A stretch of 64,000 nt of DNA, taken from assembly GCF_036345915.1 (NCBI RefSeq), contig NZ_CP107785.1:8432001-8496000 (forward strand). The letters are read 5' to 3'. Positions 8,821 through 17,581 of the stretch are shown here, piece after piece. Position 1 is the stretch's first letter, and each line of letters starts with the position of its first letter. The notes beneath the pieces are model-generated. The model was not told where the DNA came from, made no database searches, and saw only the letters and a program-made list of their open reading frames with translations. Source of the DNA: Nocardia sp. NBC_00565. GTDB taxonomy: Bacteria > Actinomycetota > Actinomycetes > Mycobacteriales > Mycobacteriaceae. The position numbers and the translations under genes were made by a program.

Positions 8821-9651
8821 TTATTCGCCGTCGACGCGCTCGCGGGCCCGCTGCACCCAGCGCTCGACCCGATCGAGTTGTTTTTGGGCCGAACGCAACT
8901 GGTCCTGCGCGCCGCGGTCGGCGGTGCGGGCGAACTGCTTCTGCTCTTCGGCGTGTGCCAACTCGGCACGTAGCGTCTCGATGCGAGATTTGCTCTCGGC
9001 CACGTGGTTCGCCGCCTGTTCGGCCGCCGATTGCGCCGAATCCCGTGCCGCGCGGGTGGATTCGAGGGCTTCGAGAGCCTGCGCCAGTTCCTTGCGCGCG
9101 TCCTCCGGTGCGGTATCCGGCGGTGCGGCAACGGATTCCGTTGTGCCGGTACCGTCGACGGCGGTCAGCGCGGCCCCGCTCGGCCCGAACCCCTCGTAGC
9201 TCGCCGCGGTAGTCAAGGTCCCGCTGCGCACCTGCTCGGCCACGGCGTCATCGGCTAGCGCCGCCGACAGCGTCTGGCCGACCTCGCGCAGCACCCCCGC
9301 ACCGACCGGATGCCCGCGCTCGGCGGCCAGCGCACCGGCCCGTTTGGCCAGGGCATTCACTACCTGCTGCCGCTGCGCGGTCAATGCACGCAGCTGCTCG
9401 CCGGACAGTTCCCGTTGCGCCGCACGCAAAGCCGCACCCAATCGCAGCAGCGCCTCGACATCGTCGGGCGCCGCGCGGGCCAGCAGATTCACCGTCCACG
9501 CCACCACTGTGGGCTTGCGCAGTTTGCCGATCGCGGTCGCGAGTTCCTTATCGCTCGCATCCTTGGCCTCGGCAACGCGCGCGGCCCGGGCGGCGACGAA
9601 CGCGGCTGGGGCGAATCCGTACAGGTCGACGGCGACGTCCTCGAGCGTCAT
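8821..9651 (-). CDS. Conserved hypothetical protein with C-terminal coiled coil
   Basis: About 276 residues, function unknown. The N-terminal half (LEDVAVDLYGFAPAAFVAAR, AIGKLRKPTVVAWTVNLLAR, LRALTAQRQQVVNALAKRAG) is alpha-helical and resembles a widespread actinobacterial hypothetical family. From about residue 185 to the end the protein is a long charged coiled coil rich in Ala, Glu, Arg and Gln. It has no signal peptide, transmembrane segment or catalytic motif. The start could be the ATG at 9651 or a TTG three codons upstream; neither has a well-spaced ribosome binding site. It converges on the M1 peptidase gene with 6 nt between stops. Confidence 0.7.
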   Translation of the reverse strand: MTLEDVAVDLYGFAPAAFVAARAARVAEAKDASDKELATAIGKLRKPTVVAWTVNLLARAAPDDVEALLRLGAALRAAQRELSGEQLRALTAQRQQVVNALAKRAGALAAERGHPVGAGVLREVGQTLSAALADDAVAEQVRSGTLTTAASYEGFGPSGAALTAVDGTGTTESVAAPPDTAPEDARKELAQALEALESTRAARDSAQSAAEQAANHVAESKSRIETLRAELAHAEEQKQFARTADRGAQDQLRSAQKQLDRVERWVQRARERVDGE

Positions 9652-9745
9652 ACTTCCCAAGCGTAACGACCACGTCCCCGAGAGCGACAGACCGCACGTG
9701 CTGGACGGATGTCCACGTGCGTGCGGAATGCGAAAGGCATTGATA

Positions 9746-9841
9746 GTGAACTATTACGGAATCCAGGTGCTCGCCAGTCTGCTGCCGAAAATGATCGGCC
9801 TCGCGATGATGGGGTTGTCCGGGCTGTACGGGCTGTACTGA
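9746..9841 (+). CDS. Candidate 31-residue small membrane protein
   Basis: A short reading frame that begins with GTG after AAAGG (8 nt spacing) and ends in TGA. The peptide starts VNYYGIQVLASLLPKMIG and ends GLSGLYGLY; it is almost entirely hydrophobic with Tyr and Gly at both ends, as in known single-pass small membrane proteins. It occupies an otherwise empty stretch between the coiled-coil gene and the lipoprotein gene. Support is limited to the ribosome binding site and peptide composition. Confidence 0.35.
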   Translation: MNYYGIQVLASLLPKMIGLAMMGLSGLYGLY

Positions 9842-9920
9842 GATCCCGCTACTGCTCGAATCCCACCGTTGGTCGCCCGCAGTGCTGATGCGGTTGCGGT
9901 GACCGTGAGGGTATTCTCAC

Positions 9921-9947
9921 CGCGTTCACGACTATGTGAACGCGTTC
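9921..9947. promoter_or_regulatory. Overlapping palindromes upstream of lipoprotein gene (candidate operator)
   Basis: CGCGTTCAC at 9921-9929 and GTGAACGCG at 9936-9944 form a perfect 9-bp inverted repeat around a 6-nt spacer. The second arm also belongs to the perfect 10-bp palindrome GAACGCGTTC at 9938-9947. The pair lies about 20 nt before the lipoprotein start, where a repressor dimer could bind; a 5' UTR stem-loop is the alternative. Confidence 0.45.
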
Positions 9948-9966
9948 GGTGAGAGAGGGTTTCACG

Positions 9967-10494
9967 TTGAAGTTCCCAGGGATGAGGCTGCTGGCACGCA
10001 TAGTGCTCGCCCTCCTGGCGGTGGGCGCATTGGTGGCCGTGGTGACCGGTTGTTCGGCGCTCGACAATGCAACTAAGTCCGACACCGCCAAGGCGAAGGT
10101 CGGTGACTGCATCAATGTCACCGACAGTTCGTCGACGGCCACCAAATCCGAGCCGGAGGACTGCTCCTCGGCGAAGGCGGTGTACAAGGTATTCCAGACC
10201 GCCGACAAGAAGATCGACTGCGCGGCCGAATACACCACCTACACCGAAGACCTGGTGGGCGGCGGTCAGGCCTACATGTGCCTGGCGCCGAACTTCAAGC
10301 AGGGCAGCTGCTACGCCGACGTCGGCTCCAACCCGTACAAGTACGTGGACTGCACCTCGGGCGAAGCCTCCTTCAAGGTCCTCGGGCGCATCGACGGCCA
10401 GACCGACGAGCTGCTATGCAATGCCGACGCGACCAGCTTCGTCACCGTCCCGGATCCGAAGACCACCTTCTGCCTCGGCGCGGCCAAGGGCTGA
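9967..10494 (+). CDS. Secreted lipoprotein with Cys-rich extracellular domain (LppU-like)
   Basis: About 175 residues. A lipoprotein signal peptide (LARIVLALLAVGALVAVVTG before Cys) is followed by an acidic/polar domain with paired cysteines, for example VGDCINV, PEDCSSAK, KIDCAAE, YMCLAP, GSCYADV, VDCTSGE, LLCNAD and TFCLG. This matches the actinobacterial LppU/SCO3897-type lipoproteins of unknown function, which have extracellular disulfide-stabilised domains. The start is most likely the TTG at 9967, 7 nt after GAGAGAGGG; an ATG at 9982 and a GTG at 9949 are alternatives. Its stop codon directly abuts the end of the converging helicase-associated gene. Confidence 0.75.
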   Translation: MKFPGMRLLARIVLALLAVGALVAVVTGCSALDNATKSDTAKAKVGDCINVTDSSSTATKSEPEDCSSAKAVYKVFQTADKKIDCAAEYTTYTEDLVGGGQAYMCLAPNFKQGSCYADVGSNPYKYVDCTSGEASFKVLGRIDGQTDELLCNADATSFVTVPDPKTTFCLGAAKG

Positions 10495-12786
10495 TTACTC
10501 GAGTAGGGCGACCGACGCGATCCGGTGCAGTGTGAAATGCCGGACCGCGCCGGTCACCGGGTCCAGTGCGTCGAGCTGGCCGTTGCCGACCTTCAGCGGT
10601 TCGACGACACGCTGGGACGCGACGCCGGAGGCGTCGACATAACCGATATTGACCGACCGCCGCACCCGCGCCGCCAATTGCAGCAGCGCCAGGGTCGCGG
10701 CGGTACTGGTTCGGGTGCCATCGGTACGCACCGACTGGCCGTTGCGAGCAACGGCGGCCCGTTCGCCCGCGCGCAGCTCCGCGACGAGTAGTTCCAGCTG
10801 TTCGGTGCTCGGCGGCGTCGGACGATAGGGCTGCCTGGCATGTGGACGGACCGCGATCCGGGCGCCGCGCGGGCGCAGATCGACGATGGTGCCCGCCGAA
10901 TCCTCACCGGCCGGGGCGAATCCGGCCGTGCGCAGCCGTTCGAGTAGTTCGCCGAGCGGGGCCTGGGCGATGGCGACGGTCGGTGCGATGGCCCGCAGCG
11001 CCAGTTCGCTCGCCACCGGCGAGGCCAGCACCTGAGCCAGCAGCGCGGGATCGTCGCTGCGCACGAAGGACTGCGCCATCCCCGCGCGCAGCTGGCCGTG
11101 CCTGCGCGCCACGTCATCGATCAGGTAGCTCAGTGACTGCGGGATCGGCGTGCGGGAGTGCGTGGTGAACAGCGAATGTAGTTCGGCCGCCGTCATCCCC
11201 GCATCCAGCGCGCGCCGGACCGAGGTGTCGCTGATCCGGTACACCGTTGCCGCACCGGCGGATTCGACATCGGCGACGAGCGCGACCCGCTGTTGCAATT
11301 CCGGTGTCAGCGGACCGGGCGCGATGACCGTCAGATCGGCCTGCACCAGTACGTGATCGACCGGATCGGGTAGCGCCGACTCCATCTCGGTTTCGGCATC
11401 GGCCGCACTGGTCGGCGCACCGTGCAGCAGTGCCCTGGCCGGTGAGCCGACCGCGCCGCGCCCGACGAAACCCAGCGCCGCGGCCTCCAGCAGGGTGTGC
11501 TCGACCGCCTCGGTGCGAAAGTGCCTGCGCCAGCGCGGTTGTCGCCAGGCCAGGATGCGGCCGATATCGGCGGGATCCAATGCGGTGCCGGTGGGGTATT
11601 CGGCGAGCAGGTTCAGCATGGCGTGCCGGTCCCGCGGCGCGTGCGGGGTGCGCAATTCGATCGAGAGTGCCGCCAGCGGTTTGTCGTTGGCGTCGCGCAT
11701 GCCGATCATCCAGGGCATCCGGTCCAGCTCGAGCCAGGCCAGCGCCAGCGCCACCCAGCGGCGGGCGGGCGGTGCGTCGCGCCAGCCGTCAGCGGCCGGG
11801 GTCGGTGCCCAGAAGTCGTCGGTGGAGTCGAATTCCGGTGGCGGGTCGGGCATGCCCTTCTCGATGAGCTTGGCGGCTGCGAGCAATTCGGCGAGTAGTC
11901 CGGCGCGTGCCTCGTCGATTCCGGTCTGTTTGGCGATGCGGCGCAACTCCCGCACGCCGAGGCCGCCCGCGCGCAGTGCGGGCGCGGGAGCTTGGCCCAG
12001 CGCCTCCAGAATGTCGGCGCAGTGCCGCAGCAGCTCGCCCACTTCGCCCGCCGCGACCGCGTTCACTTCGGCGGGGGTCTGCTTCGTCGGTGTCGGCTCC
12101 GGGGGTTTCAGGGCGTGCGGGTGGGTCACCGGCTCCCGGCGCAGCACCTGGCCGACAGTGACCGGCAGCTCGACCGTCTCGTTATCGATCCAGTGCAGCA
12201 GTCGGTGGGTGAGCAACTGCTGGATCGGGCGGTCGGCGGGTGTGCCCGGTGCGGCGTCCCTGGTGCGCCCGCGCGGGCCGGTGGCGGCCAGTTTGTCCAG
12301 CAGCGCGCGTTCGGCGGGGGCGACCGCCGCGAGGGCGGCCACCACCTCGGGCTCGGTCAGCGAATCCGGAATCTCGGTGGTGCTGCCGAGTGGCCAGGGT
12401 AGTGCTTCCGCGGCGGCCGGGATCAGATGGAGGTCCGCACCGTCGTTCCAGACCAGCGCGCGATCGCTCAACCGGGCCAGTGCGGTATCGATCGCGGCGA
12501 CCCGCACCCGATCTTTCAACTGCGAGCGCAGCGCCTTGCGACTCATCGGCGTCCCACCGGACCCCGTCGACCGATGCACCGCAAGGGTTTCCACGATCGC
12601 GAACTCGAGCGTGTCGAGGTAATCGGTGGCGCGCAATACCGAAGCGCGCTGCTCGGCGCGTGCCGCGAGCACCGCCATGGACGAGGGCAACGGCACGGCC
12701 AGATCGGGCCGGAGTTCGAGCAGGGCCACCAGCTGCGCATCGCTACGGGCCGCGAGCCACCCGGCCAGGGAAACGGTCGCAGTCAT
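10495..12786 (-). CDS. Helicase-associated DNA-binding protein (XPB/Ssl2-like C-terminal domain, Rv0862c type)
   Basis: A 763-residue protein of the actinobacterial family often annotated 'helicase C-terminal domain-containing', without ATPase motifs of its own. The N-terminal half is helical and winged-helix-like (SRKALRSQLKDRVRVAAIDT; GLGVRELRRIAKQTGIDEA). A helicase_C_3-like domain lies near residues 500-620 (DHVLVQADLTVIAPGPLTPE, then VARRHGQLRAGMAQSFVRS). The last 60 residues (SVNIGYVDASGVASQRVVEP) resemble a WYL-type domain. In mycobacteria the gene lies next to the XPB gene; here several genes have been inserted between them. A role alongside XPB in DNA repair is an inference from that linkage. 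Confidence 0.8.
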   Translation of the reverse strand: MTATVSLAGWLAARSDAQLVALLELRPDLAVPLPSSMAVLAARAEQRASVLRATDYLDTLEFAIVETLAVHRSTGSGGTPMSRKALRSQLKDRVRVAAIDTALARLSDRALVWNDGADLHLIPAAAEALPWPLGSTTEIPDSLTEPEVVAALAAVAPAERALLDKLAATGPRGRTRDAAPGTPADRPIQQLLTHRLLHWIDNETVELPVTVGQVLRREPVTHPHALKPPEPTPTKQTPAEVNAVAAGEVGELLRHCADILEALGQAPAPALRAGGLGVRELRRIAKQTGIDEARAGLLAELLAAAKLIEKGMPDPPPEFDSTDDFWAPTPAADGWRDAPPARRWVALALAWLELDRMPWMIGMRDANDKPLAALSIELRTPHAPRDRHAMLNLLAEYPTGTALDPADIGRILAWRQPRWRRHFRTEAVEHTLLEAAALGFVGRGAVGSPARALLHGAPTSAADAETEMESALPDPVDHVLVQADLTVIAPGPLTPELQQRVALVADVESAGAATVYRISDTSVRRALDAGMTAAELHSLFTTHSRTPIPQSLSYLIDDVARRHGQLRAGMAQSFVRSDDPALLAQVLASPVASELALRAIAPTVAIAQAPLGELLERLRTAGFAPAGEDSAGTIVDLRPRGARIAVRPHARQPYRPTPPSTEQLELLVAELRAGERAAVARNGQSVRTDGTRTSTAATLALLQLAARVRRSVNIGYVDASGVASQRVVEPLKVGNGQLDALDPVTGAVRHFTLHRIASVALLE

Positions 12787-12862
12787 CTGATCCAGCCTAC
12801 GGTGCAGGAGAATTGTCGGCCGGGGCAGGAGCTTGCTCGGGCGCGCGCGTTAGCATGTGGGC

Positions 12863-13051
12863 GTGGTGAACAAATCCAAGAAACCCTATGTCGACCATGG
12901 CTGGCCCTCGGTGGATGACGGTGACCATGCGGTCACCGAACTGTCGTCGACCCGTTCCGGTGGCCTCTCGCCGTTCGGCGAGGACACCGAATTTCCGCTC
13001 CCAGCCGATCAGCTGCCGTACATGCACCCGAACACGGTGATCAACCGCTGA
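12863..13051 (+). CDS. Small conserved hypothetical protein (Rv0863-like)
   Basis: About 62 residues starting [20 protein letters not shown], polar and proline-containing, with no membrane segment. Its place next to the helicase-associated gene and before rpfA matches the small gene Rv0863 in M. tuberculosis, and the peptide looks genuine ([20 protein letters not shown]). Adjacent GTG codons at 12857, 12863 and 12866 could all start translation; none has a clear ribosome binding site, so leaderless initiation is possible. Function unknown. A very strong terminator follows. Confidence 0.6.
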   Translation: MVNKSKKPYVDHGWPSVDDGDHAVTELSSTRSGGLSPFGEDTEFPLPADQLPYMHPNTVINR

Positions 13052-13075
13052 GCTCCCGGACGGAAAACCTGCGGA

Positions 13076-13123
13076 TACGAAGAAGGTCCCCACATCACCA
13101 TTGATGCGGGGACCTTCTTCGTA
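13076..13123. terminator. Strong bidirectional terminator
   Basis: Perfect 16-bp inverted repeat: TACGAAGAAGGTCCCC at 13076-13091 and its complement at 13108-13123. The stem continues inside as CATCA/TGATG around a CCAT loop. The A/T-rich ends supply a T-rich tract in either direction. It separates the small plus-strand gene from the converging rpfA gene. Confidence 0.9.
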
Positions 13124-13131
13124 CGGTCTGC

Positions 13132-14066
<935 letters not shown>

Positions 14067-14082
14067 TGTGATGAGGATCACA
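14067..14082. promoter_or_regulatory. CRP/FNR-family (cAMP receptor protein) operator upstream of rpfA
   Basis: TGTGATGAGGATCACA is a perfect TGTGA-N6-TCACA palindrome, the consensus for mycobacterial CRP (Rv3676) and corynebacterial GlxR. It lies about 315 nt before rpfA and just before the small membrane-protein gene. Rv3676 is known to control rpfA in M. tuberculosis, so the site is very likely functional. Confidence 0.85.
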
Positions 14083-14118
14083 TCGGCGGTTTGGTAACGA
14101 TTAGCCGGGGTAACCAGT

Positions 14119-14361
14119 TCACCGCGTACGCCTGCCGGACCACAGTGCGAAGCCGACCGAGCCCAAGAAGCCCAGCGGCGCCAGCATGGCCAGCACATAC
14201 AGCCACAGACCCGGGTCGGAGTCGCCCAGAATTCCGACCAGGAATATCGCGACGATCGCCAGCAATCCGATCGCGAACAGGCCGAGGGCCACATACAGCA
14301 ACCAATCGCTGGGGCGGCGCGGCGAGCGGCTCGGGGGCGGTGGTGCGGATGGGTTCGTCAC
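14119..14361 (-). CDS. Small two-helix membrane protein (Rv0870c-like position)
   Basis: About 80 residues. A proline-rich start ([17 protein letters not shown]) is followed by two transmembrane helices ([20 protein letters not shown] and [20 protein letters not shown]) and a basic tail. I chose the GTG at 14361; the frame stays open for another 645 nt upstream but only as the antisense of cspB. The location between rpfA and cspB matches Rv0870c, a membrane protein of unknown function. The gene is divergent from cspB, and the CRP site lies about 40 nt beyond its stop codon. Confidence 0.65.
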   Translation of the reverse strand: MTNPSAPPPPSRSPRRPSDWLLYVALGLFAIGLLAIVAIFLVGILGDSDPGLWLYVLAMLAPLGFLGSVGFALWSGRRTR

Positions 14362-14562
14362 CGCTCGACCGTAAAACTGATGTGCTTGCGTTATTCGCAC
14401 CGGGGTAGACTCGATGTCTATCGCGTCCTGCACAGCTGTGGGGCGCGTTCTTTTCGCAAACTGACAGGATCTGTCCGAGGCGGTTCGCCGGACGGGTCCC
14501 GAGCAGACGGATGTGCTCGGGCCGCTGGGGCCCGAGTTTTCGATGATGAACGGGTGAGCGCA

Positions 14563-14988
14563 GTGCCGACCGGCAGGGTGAAGTGGTACGACGTCGAAAA
14601 GGGCTTCGGCTTCCTTTCCCAAGACGAGGGTGAGGATGTCTATGTCCGTTCGTCCGCGCTGCCGGATGGTGTCGAGGGACTCAAGCCCGGTCAGCGCGTC
14701 GAATTCGGGATGGCCGCCGGGCGTCGTGGGCCGCAGGCGCTGAGCCTCAAGGTGCTCGAGTCGCCGCCGTCGGTCCGGCAGGGCCAGGAGCGCGATCGTG
14801 CGGCGCACAGGGAACCGGCCGTGCGCAAGCACACGCCGGACGAACTGCACGGGATGGTCGAGGACATGATCACCCTGCTCGAGGCCAAGGTGCAGCCGGA
14901 TCTGCGCAAGGGCAAGTACCCGGATCGCAAGACCGCGCAGCGCATTTCGGAAGTGGTGCGGGCGGTCGCGCGCGAACTCGACCACTGA
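14563..14988 (+). CDS. cspB: Cold-shock domain protein with C-terminal extension (CspB)
   Basis: A 141-residue protein. The first 65 residues form a cold-shock domain with RNP1 (KGFGFLS) and RNP2-like (DVYVRSSAL), preceded by GRVKWYD. A C-terminal extension of about 70 residues ([20 protein letters not shown], then [20 protein letters not shown]) is shared with mycobacterial CspB (Rv0871) and absent from CspA. It probably binds RNA or single-stranded DNA as a chaperone. The GTG at 14563 gives the family start [10 protein letters not shown] with GGGTGAG just upstream; another GTG three codons earlier (14554) is possible. Confidence 0.88.
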   Translation: MPTGRVKWYDVEKGFGFLSQDEGEDVYVRSSALPDGVEGLKPGQRVEFGMAAGRRGPQALSLKVLESPPSVRQGQERDRAAHREPAVRKHTPDELHGMVEDMITLLEAKVQPDLRKGKYPDRKTAQRISEVVRAVARELDH

Positions 14989-15023
14989 GGTTCGGGTGTT
15001 GCGCACCTCCTGACCCCGACGGA

Positions 15024-15150
15024 GCGAGTCTTACGAGCGACCGTTCGCGGCCCGTCTCGCGTCCGAGCGGTCGAAGCGCATGCGCCGTAGGCGCGAGTCT
15101 CGACCGCTCGGACGCGAGACAACAGGGGGCCGTGAACACGCAGCGCCGCA
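15024..15150. repeat. Dispersed repeat, copy 1, with 21-bp perfect inverted repeat
   Basis: Noncoding element between the convergent cspB and DUF2771 genes. It contains a perfect 21-bp inverted repeat (15054-15074 and 15100-15120) with GCGCATGCGC in the loop. The flanks AGCGAGTCTTACGAGCGAC and GGGGGCCGTGAACACG, and the loop, recur in inverted orientation at 42836-43015. It could also act as a terminator for both genes. Confidence 0.75.
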
Positions 15151-15163
15151 GGCGCTGCAAATT

Positions 15164-15670
15164 TCACACGGTACTGATCGACCAGGCCGCGTGCGGGACG
15201 TAGAACTCCCGCCCGGTCTCGTCGCGCGCGAGGATCGGCAGCTGTAATTCGACGCCGACGAGCCGCAACTCGTCCTCCGGCTTCGAATCGATGGTGACGG
15301 CGAGTGCGCCCTCGGGAAAGTCGTTGCGGCTCACCACCCGATCCACCTTGTCGCCATTGGGCAGGACGTAGACCAGCTGGGCCAGCCAGGGCGCGTCGGC
15401 GATCTTCTTCGGCAGCGACAGCTGCAGCGGATATCCGGCTGGGACCTCGAGTGCGACGGTTTCGCCGTATTTGCAGTCCTCCAGCTTCACCGTGCAGTAG
15501 AGGAACGGCTCGACCGTGACGGTCTTGCCATGGGCATAGGCGGTAACGGTCGGGTCGTGATGTTCGGCCTTGCGCACGAGCACCGTCAAGACGCCGACGA
15601 ACGCGACGGTGAGCACCGATAGGGCCGCCACGGCTAGCGCGACAACGGTGCGGGTATTGGGCTTGCTCAC
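15164..15670 (-). CDS. DUF2771 family exported/membrane-anchored protein
   Basis: A 168-residue protein with one N-terminal hydrophobic segment (VVALAVAALSVLTVAFVGVL) and an extracellular beta-rich domain. The domain contains VTVEPFLYCTVKLEDCKYGE, with two cysteines, and a GYPLQLSLPKKIADAPWLAQ block. It matches actinobacterial DUF2771 proteins (Rv0875c type), whose function is unknown. Translation starts at the GTG at 15670, whose last two bases form the TGA stop of the leader peptide encoded by the upstream repeat. Gene order MFS, leader, DUF2771 on one strand implies a single transcript with translational coupling. Confidence 0.8.
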   Translation of the reverse strand: MSKPNTRTVVALAVAALSVLTVAFVGVLTVLVRKAEHHDPTVTAYAHGKTVTVEPFLYCTVKLEDCKYGETVALEVPAGYPLQLSLPKKIADAPWLAQLVYVLPNGDKVDRVVSRNDFPEGALAVTIDSKPEDELRLVGVELQLPILARDETGREFYVPHAAWSISTV

Positions 15671-15747
15671 GACGGCGCCTCGCTGGCGCTCGGCTCCGTC
15701 GAGAGCAATGCTGCTGTGTCGGTGGTTCGTTCGCTTCGTTCACTCAC
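15667..15747 (-). repeat. MIRU-like coupled leader-peptide element, copy A
   Basis: An 81-bp element encoding a 26-residue peptide (VSERSERTTDTAAL, then TEPSASEAPS). Its GTG start overlaps the stop of the MFS gene (GTGAGTGA) and its TGA stop overlaps the GTG start of the DUF2771 gene. GAGG lies 7 nt before that GTG. Length and ends match the copies at 28021-28101 and 54809-54892. Confidence 0.85.
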
Positions 15748-17521
15748 AGATCGGATCTCCTGTGCCTCGTTGCATGTGCTTAGTGTCGCCACCGCGCTCC
15801 CGGCCGCGGGGGGCGGCTCGGTCGGCATCGGCGTGTCGGGTGTTCGGCACTTCCTGCTCCGCGTGTTCGGGGCGGTGGCCGCCGAGCCCGGGCAGCAGGG
15901 AGTGACCGCGGTCGCTGATGAAGGTCTGCAGCAGTCCGAACAGCAGTAGCGCCGAGATGAACGCGAAACCCTGCCAGTAGACGGTGGGCAGCAGCACGCC
16001 GGCGGAGCCGCCGATGACCCAGCTGAGCTGCAGCACGGTCTCGGAGCGGCCGAAGCCGGAGGCGATCGATTCGGGCGGCAGGTCGTCCTGGATGGAGGCG
16101 TCCAGCGATACCTTCGCCAGCGCGCTCGCGGCCGCGGCGACCAGGGTGGCCAGCGCGGCGCCGAGCAGGTTGTTCAAGAAGACCGCGAGCAGCGCCACCG
16201 CGCAGCAGGCCGCGGTGCAGCCCAGCACGATCAGCGACGGCTTGCCGAGTTGGATGCGGGCGCCGGTCGCGTTGCCCGCGAAATTGCCGACGGCCGCGGC
16301 GACACCGACCACGCCGAGCATGGCCGCCTGCTGCCAGCCGCCGTGTTCGGTGGCCTTGGCGACGAAGGCCACATAGAACGTCAGGAAACCGGTCAGCACG
16401 CGGATGGCGCTGTTGCCCCACAGTCCGGTGACGACCGCGCGGCCGAGCGGCTGCCTGCGCTTGCGCGGCGGAATCGTCGCTTCGGTCGTGGGATCGAGCG
16501 CTTCGGTCTTGGCGTGATAGCTGAACGTCGCCGGGACCTCGCCCTCGGTGACCTCGACCCAGCGCGGGATGCGCAGGCTCAGGAAGGTGCCCGCGACGGC
16601 GATCGCGGTCGCGAAGACCAGCGCGCCATTGGAACCCGCGATCGCGGCGGCCAGTGCGGCTACCGCACCCGCGCCGATGGTGCCGCCGACCAGACCGAAG
16701 ACGGTGAGTCGAGAGTTGGTGCGCACCAAGTCGATTTCCGGTGGCAGTACGCGCGGCGTCACCGCGCTCTTGAGCACCGAGAAGGATTTGCTGCCGATCA
16801 ACATGCCCAGGGCCAGCGGATACAGCGCCCAGGTGTTGAAGGCGAAGATCAGCACCACCGCGACCACCGCGCGTAGGGCGAACGAGGTGGCCAGGGCCAG
16901 CCTGCGACCGCGCTGGAGGCGGTCGAGCATCGGTCCGATGAGCGGGGCGATCACCGCGAACGGGGCGATGGTGATCAGCAGATACAGCGCGACCTTGGTC
17001 TTGCTCTCCGCGGTCGCGCTGGCGAAGAACAGCGTATTGGCCAAGGCCACCGCGATCGCGGCGTCGAGGGCGAAGTTCGCCATGGTGGCGTAGGTCAGCG
17101 CGGTGAGGCCGGATTTGTCGGCGCCGTCGGCCTTGGCGGCGCGTTGGAAGGAAGCGACGCCGCGGGAGGTGAGTTCGCGGCCGCGCATGGCGGCGACGCG
17201 GGTGACCGTCAACTTGCGTGGGGGCCGCTGCGCCGCGGCCTCGTCGTCACCGCCGGGTAGCTCTTCGGGTTCCGGCGGCGGATTACGGGGTCCGCTGGAC
17301 AGTGGCTTGGTCGGCGGTGATTGGCGGCGCTGCGGCTCGGGACTCGGTTGCGGTTCGGGACCCAGTGGCGGCAGGGACCTGCGAGATGGTGCGTGCGGTG
17401 GCGGGTAGCGGTCATAGCCGGGGTGACGCTGGATCGGTGGGGACTCCTCGCCATCCCACGGACCGCGGTCGGAACCGGAGGGGTCGCGGGGAGTAGTCAC
17501 GCCCCCAATTCTGTCGTACAT
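15740..17521 (-). CDS. MFS-type transporter with long proline-rich N-terminus (Rv0876c-like)
   Basis: A 593-residue membrane protein. A hydrophilic Pro/Arg-rich N-terminal region of about 115 residues is followed by about twelve transmembrane helices of major-facilitator type, including ATATSFALRAVVAVVLIFAF-like segments. A central cytoplasmic loop of about 40 residues carries KTEALDPTTEATIPPRKRRQ. Synteny with cspB, DUF2771 and DUF3027 identifies it as the Rv0876c counterpart, whose substrate is unknown. The start could be the ATG at 17521 or the GTG at 17500; neither has a clear ribosome binding site. Its 3' end overlaps the leader-peptide element that links it to DUF2771. Confidence 0.8.
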   Translation of the reverse strand: MYDRIGGVTTPRDPSGSDRGPWDGEESPPIQRHPGYDRYPPPHAPSRRSLPPLGPEPQPSPEPQRRQSPPTKPLSSGPRNPPPEPEELPGGDDEAAAQRPPRKLTVTRVAAMRGRELTSRGVASFQRAAKADGADKSGLTALTYATMANFALDAAIAVALANTLFFASATAESKTKVALYLLITIAPFAVIAPLIGPMLDRLQRGRRLALATSFALRAVVAVVLIFAFNTWALYPLALGMLIGSKSFSVLKSAVTPRVLPPEIDLVRTNSRLTVFGLVGGTIGAGAVAALAAAIAGSNGALVFATAIAVAGTFLSLRIPRWVEVTEGEVPATFSYHAKTEALDPTTEATIPPRKRRQPLGRAVVTGLWGNSAIRVLTGFLTFYVAFVAKATEHGGWQQAAMLGVVGVAAAVGNFAGNATGARIQLGKPSLIVLGCTAACCAVALLAVFLNNLLGAALATLVAAAASALAKVSLDASIQDDLPPESIASGFGRSETVLQLSWVIGGSAGVLLPTVYWQGFAFISALLLFGLLQTFISDRGHSLLPGLGGHRPEHAEQEVPNTRHADADRAAPRGRERGGDTKHMQRGTGDPICE

Positions 17522-17581
17522 CGGCGACTTGGGTTCACTTGCCGCTCCAAGCCGTCCGGAAAGGTGATGTGGCTCGCGATC

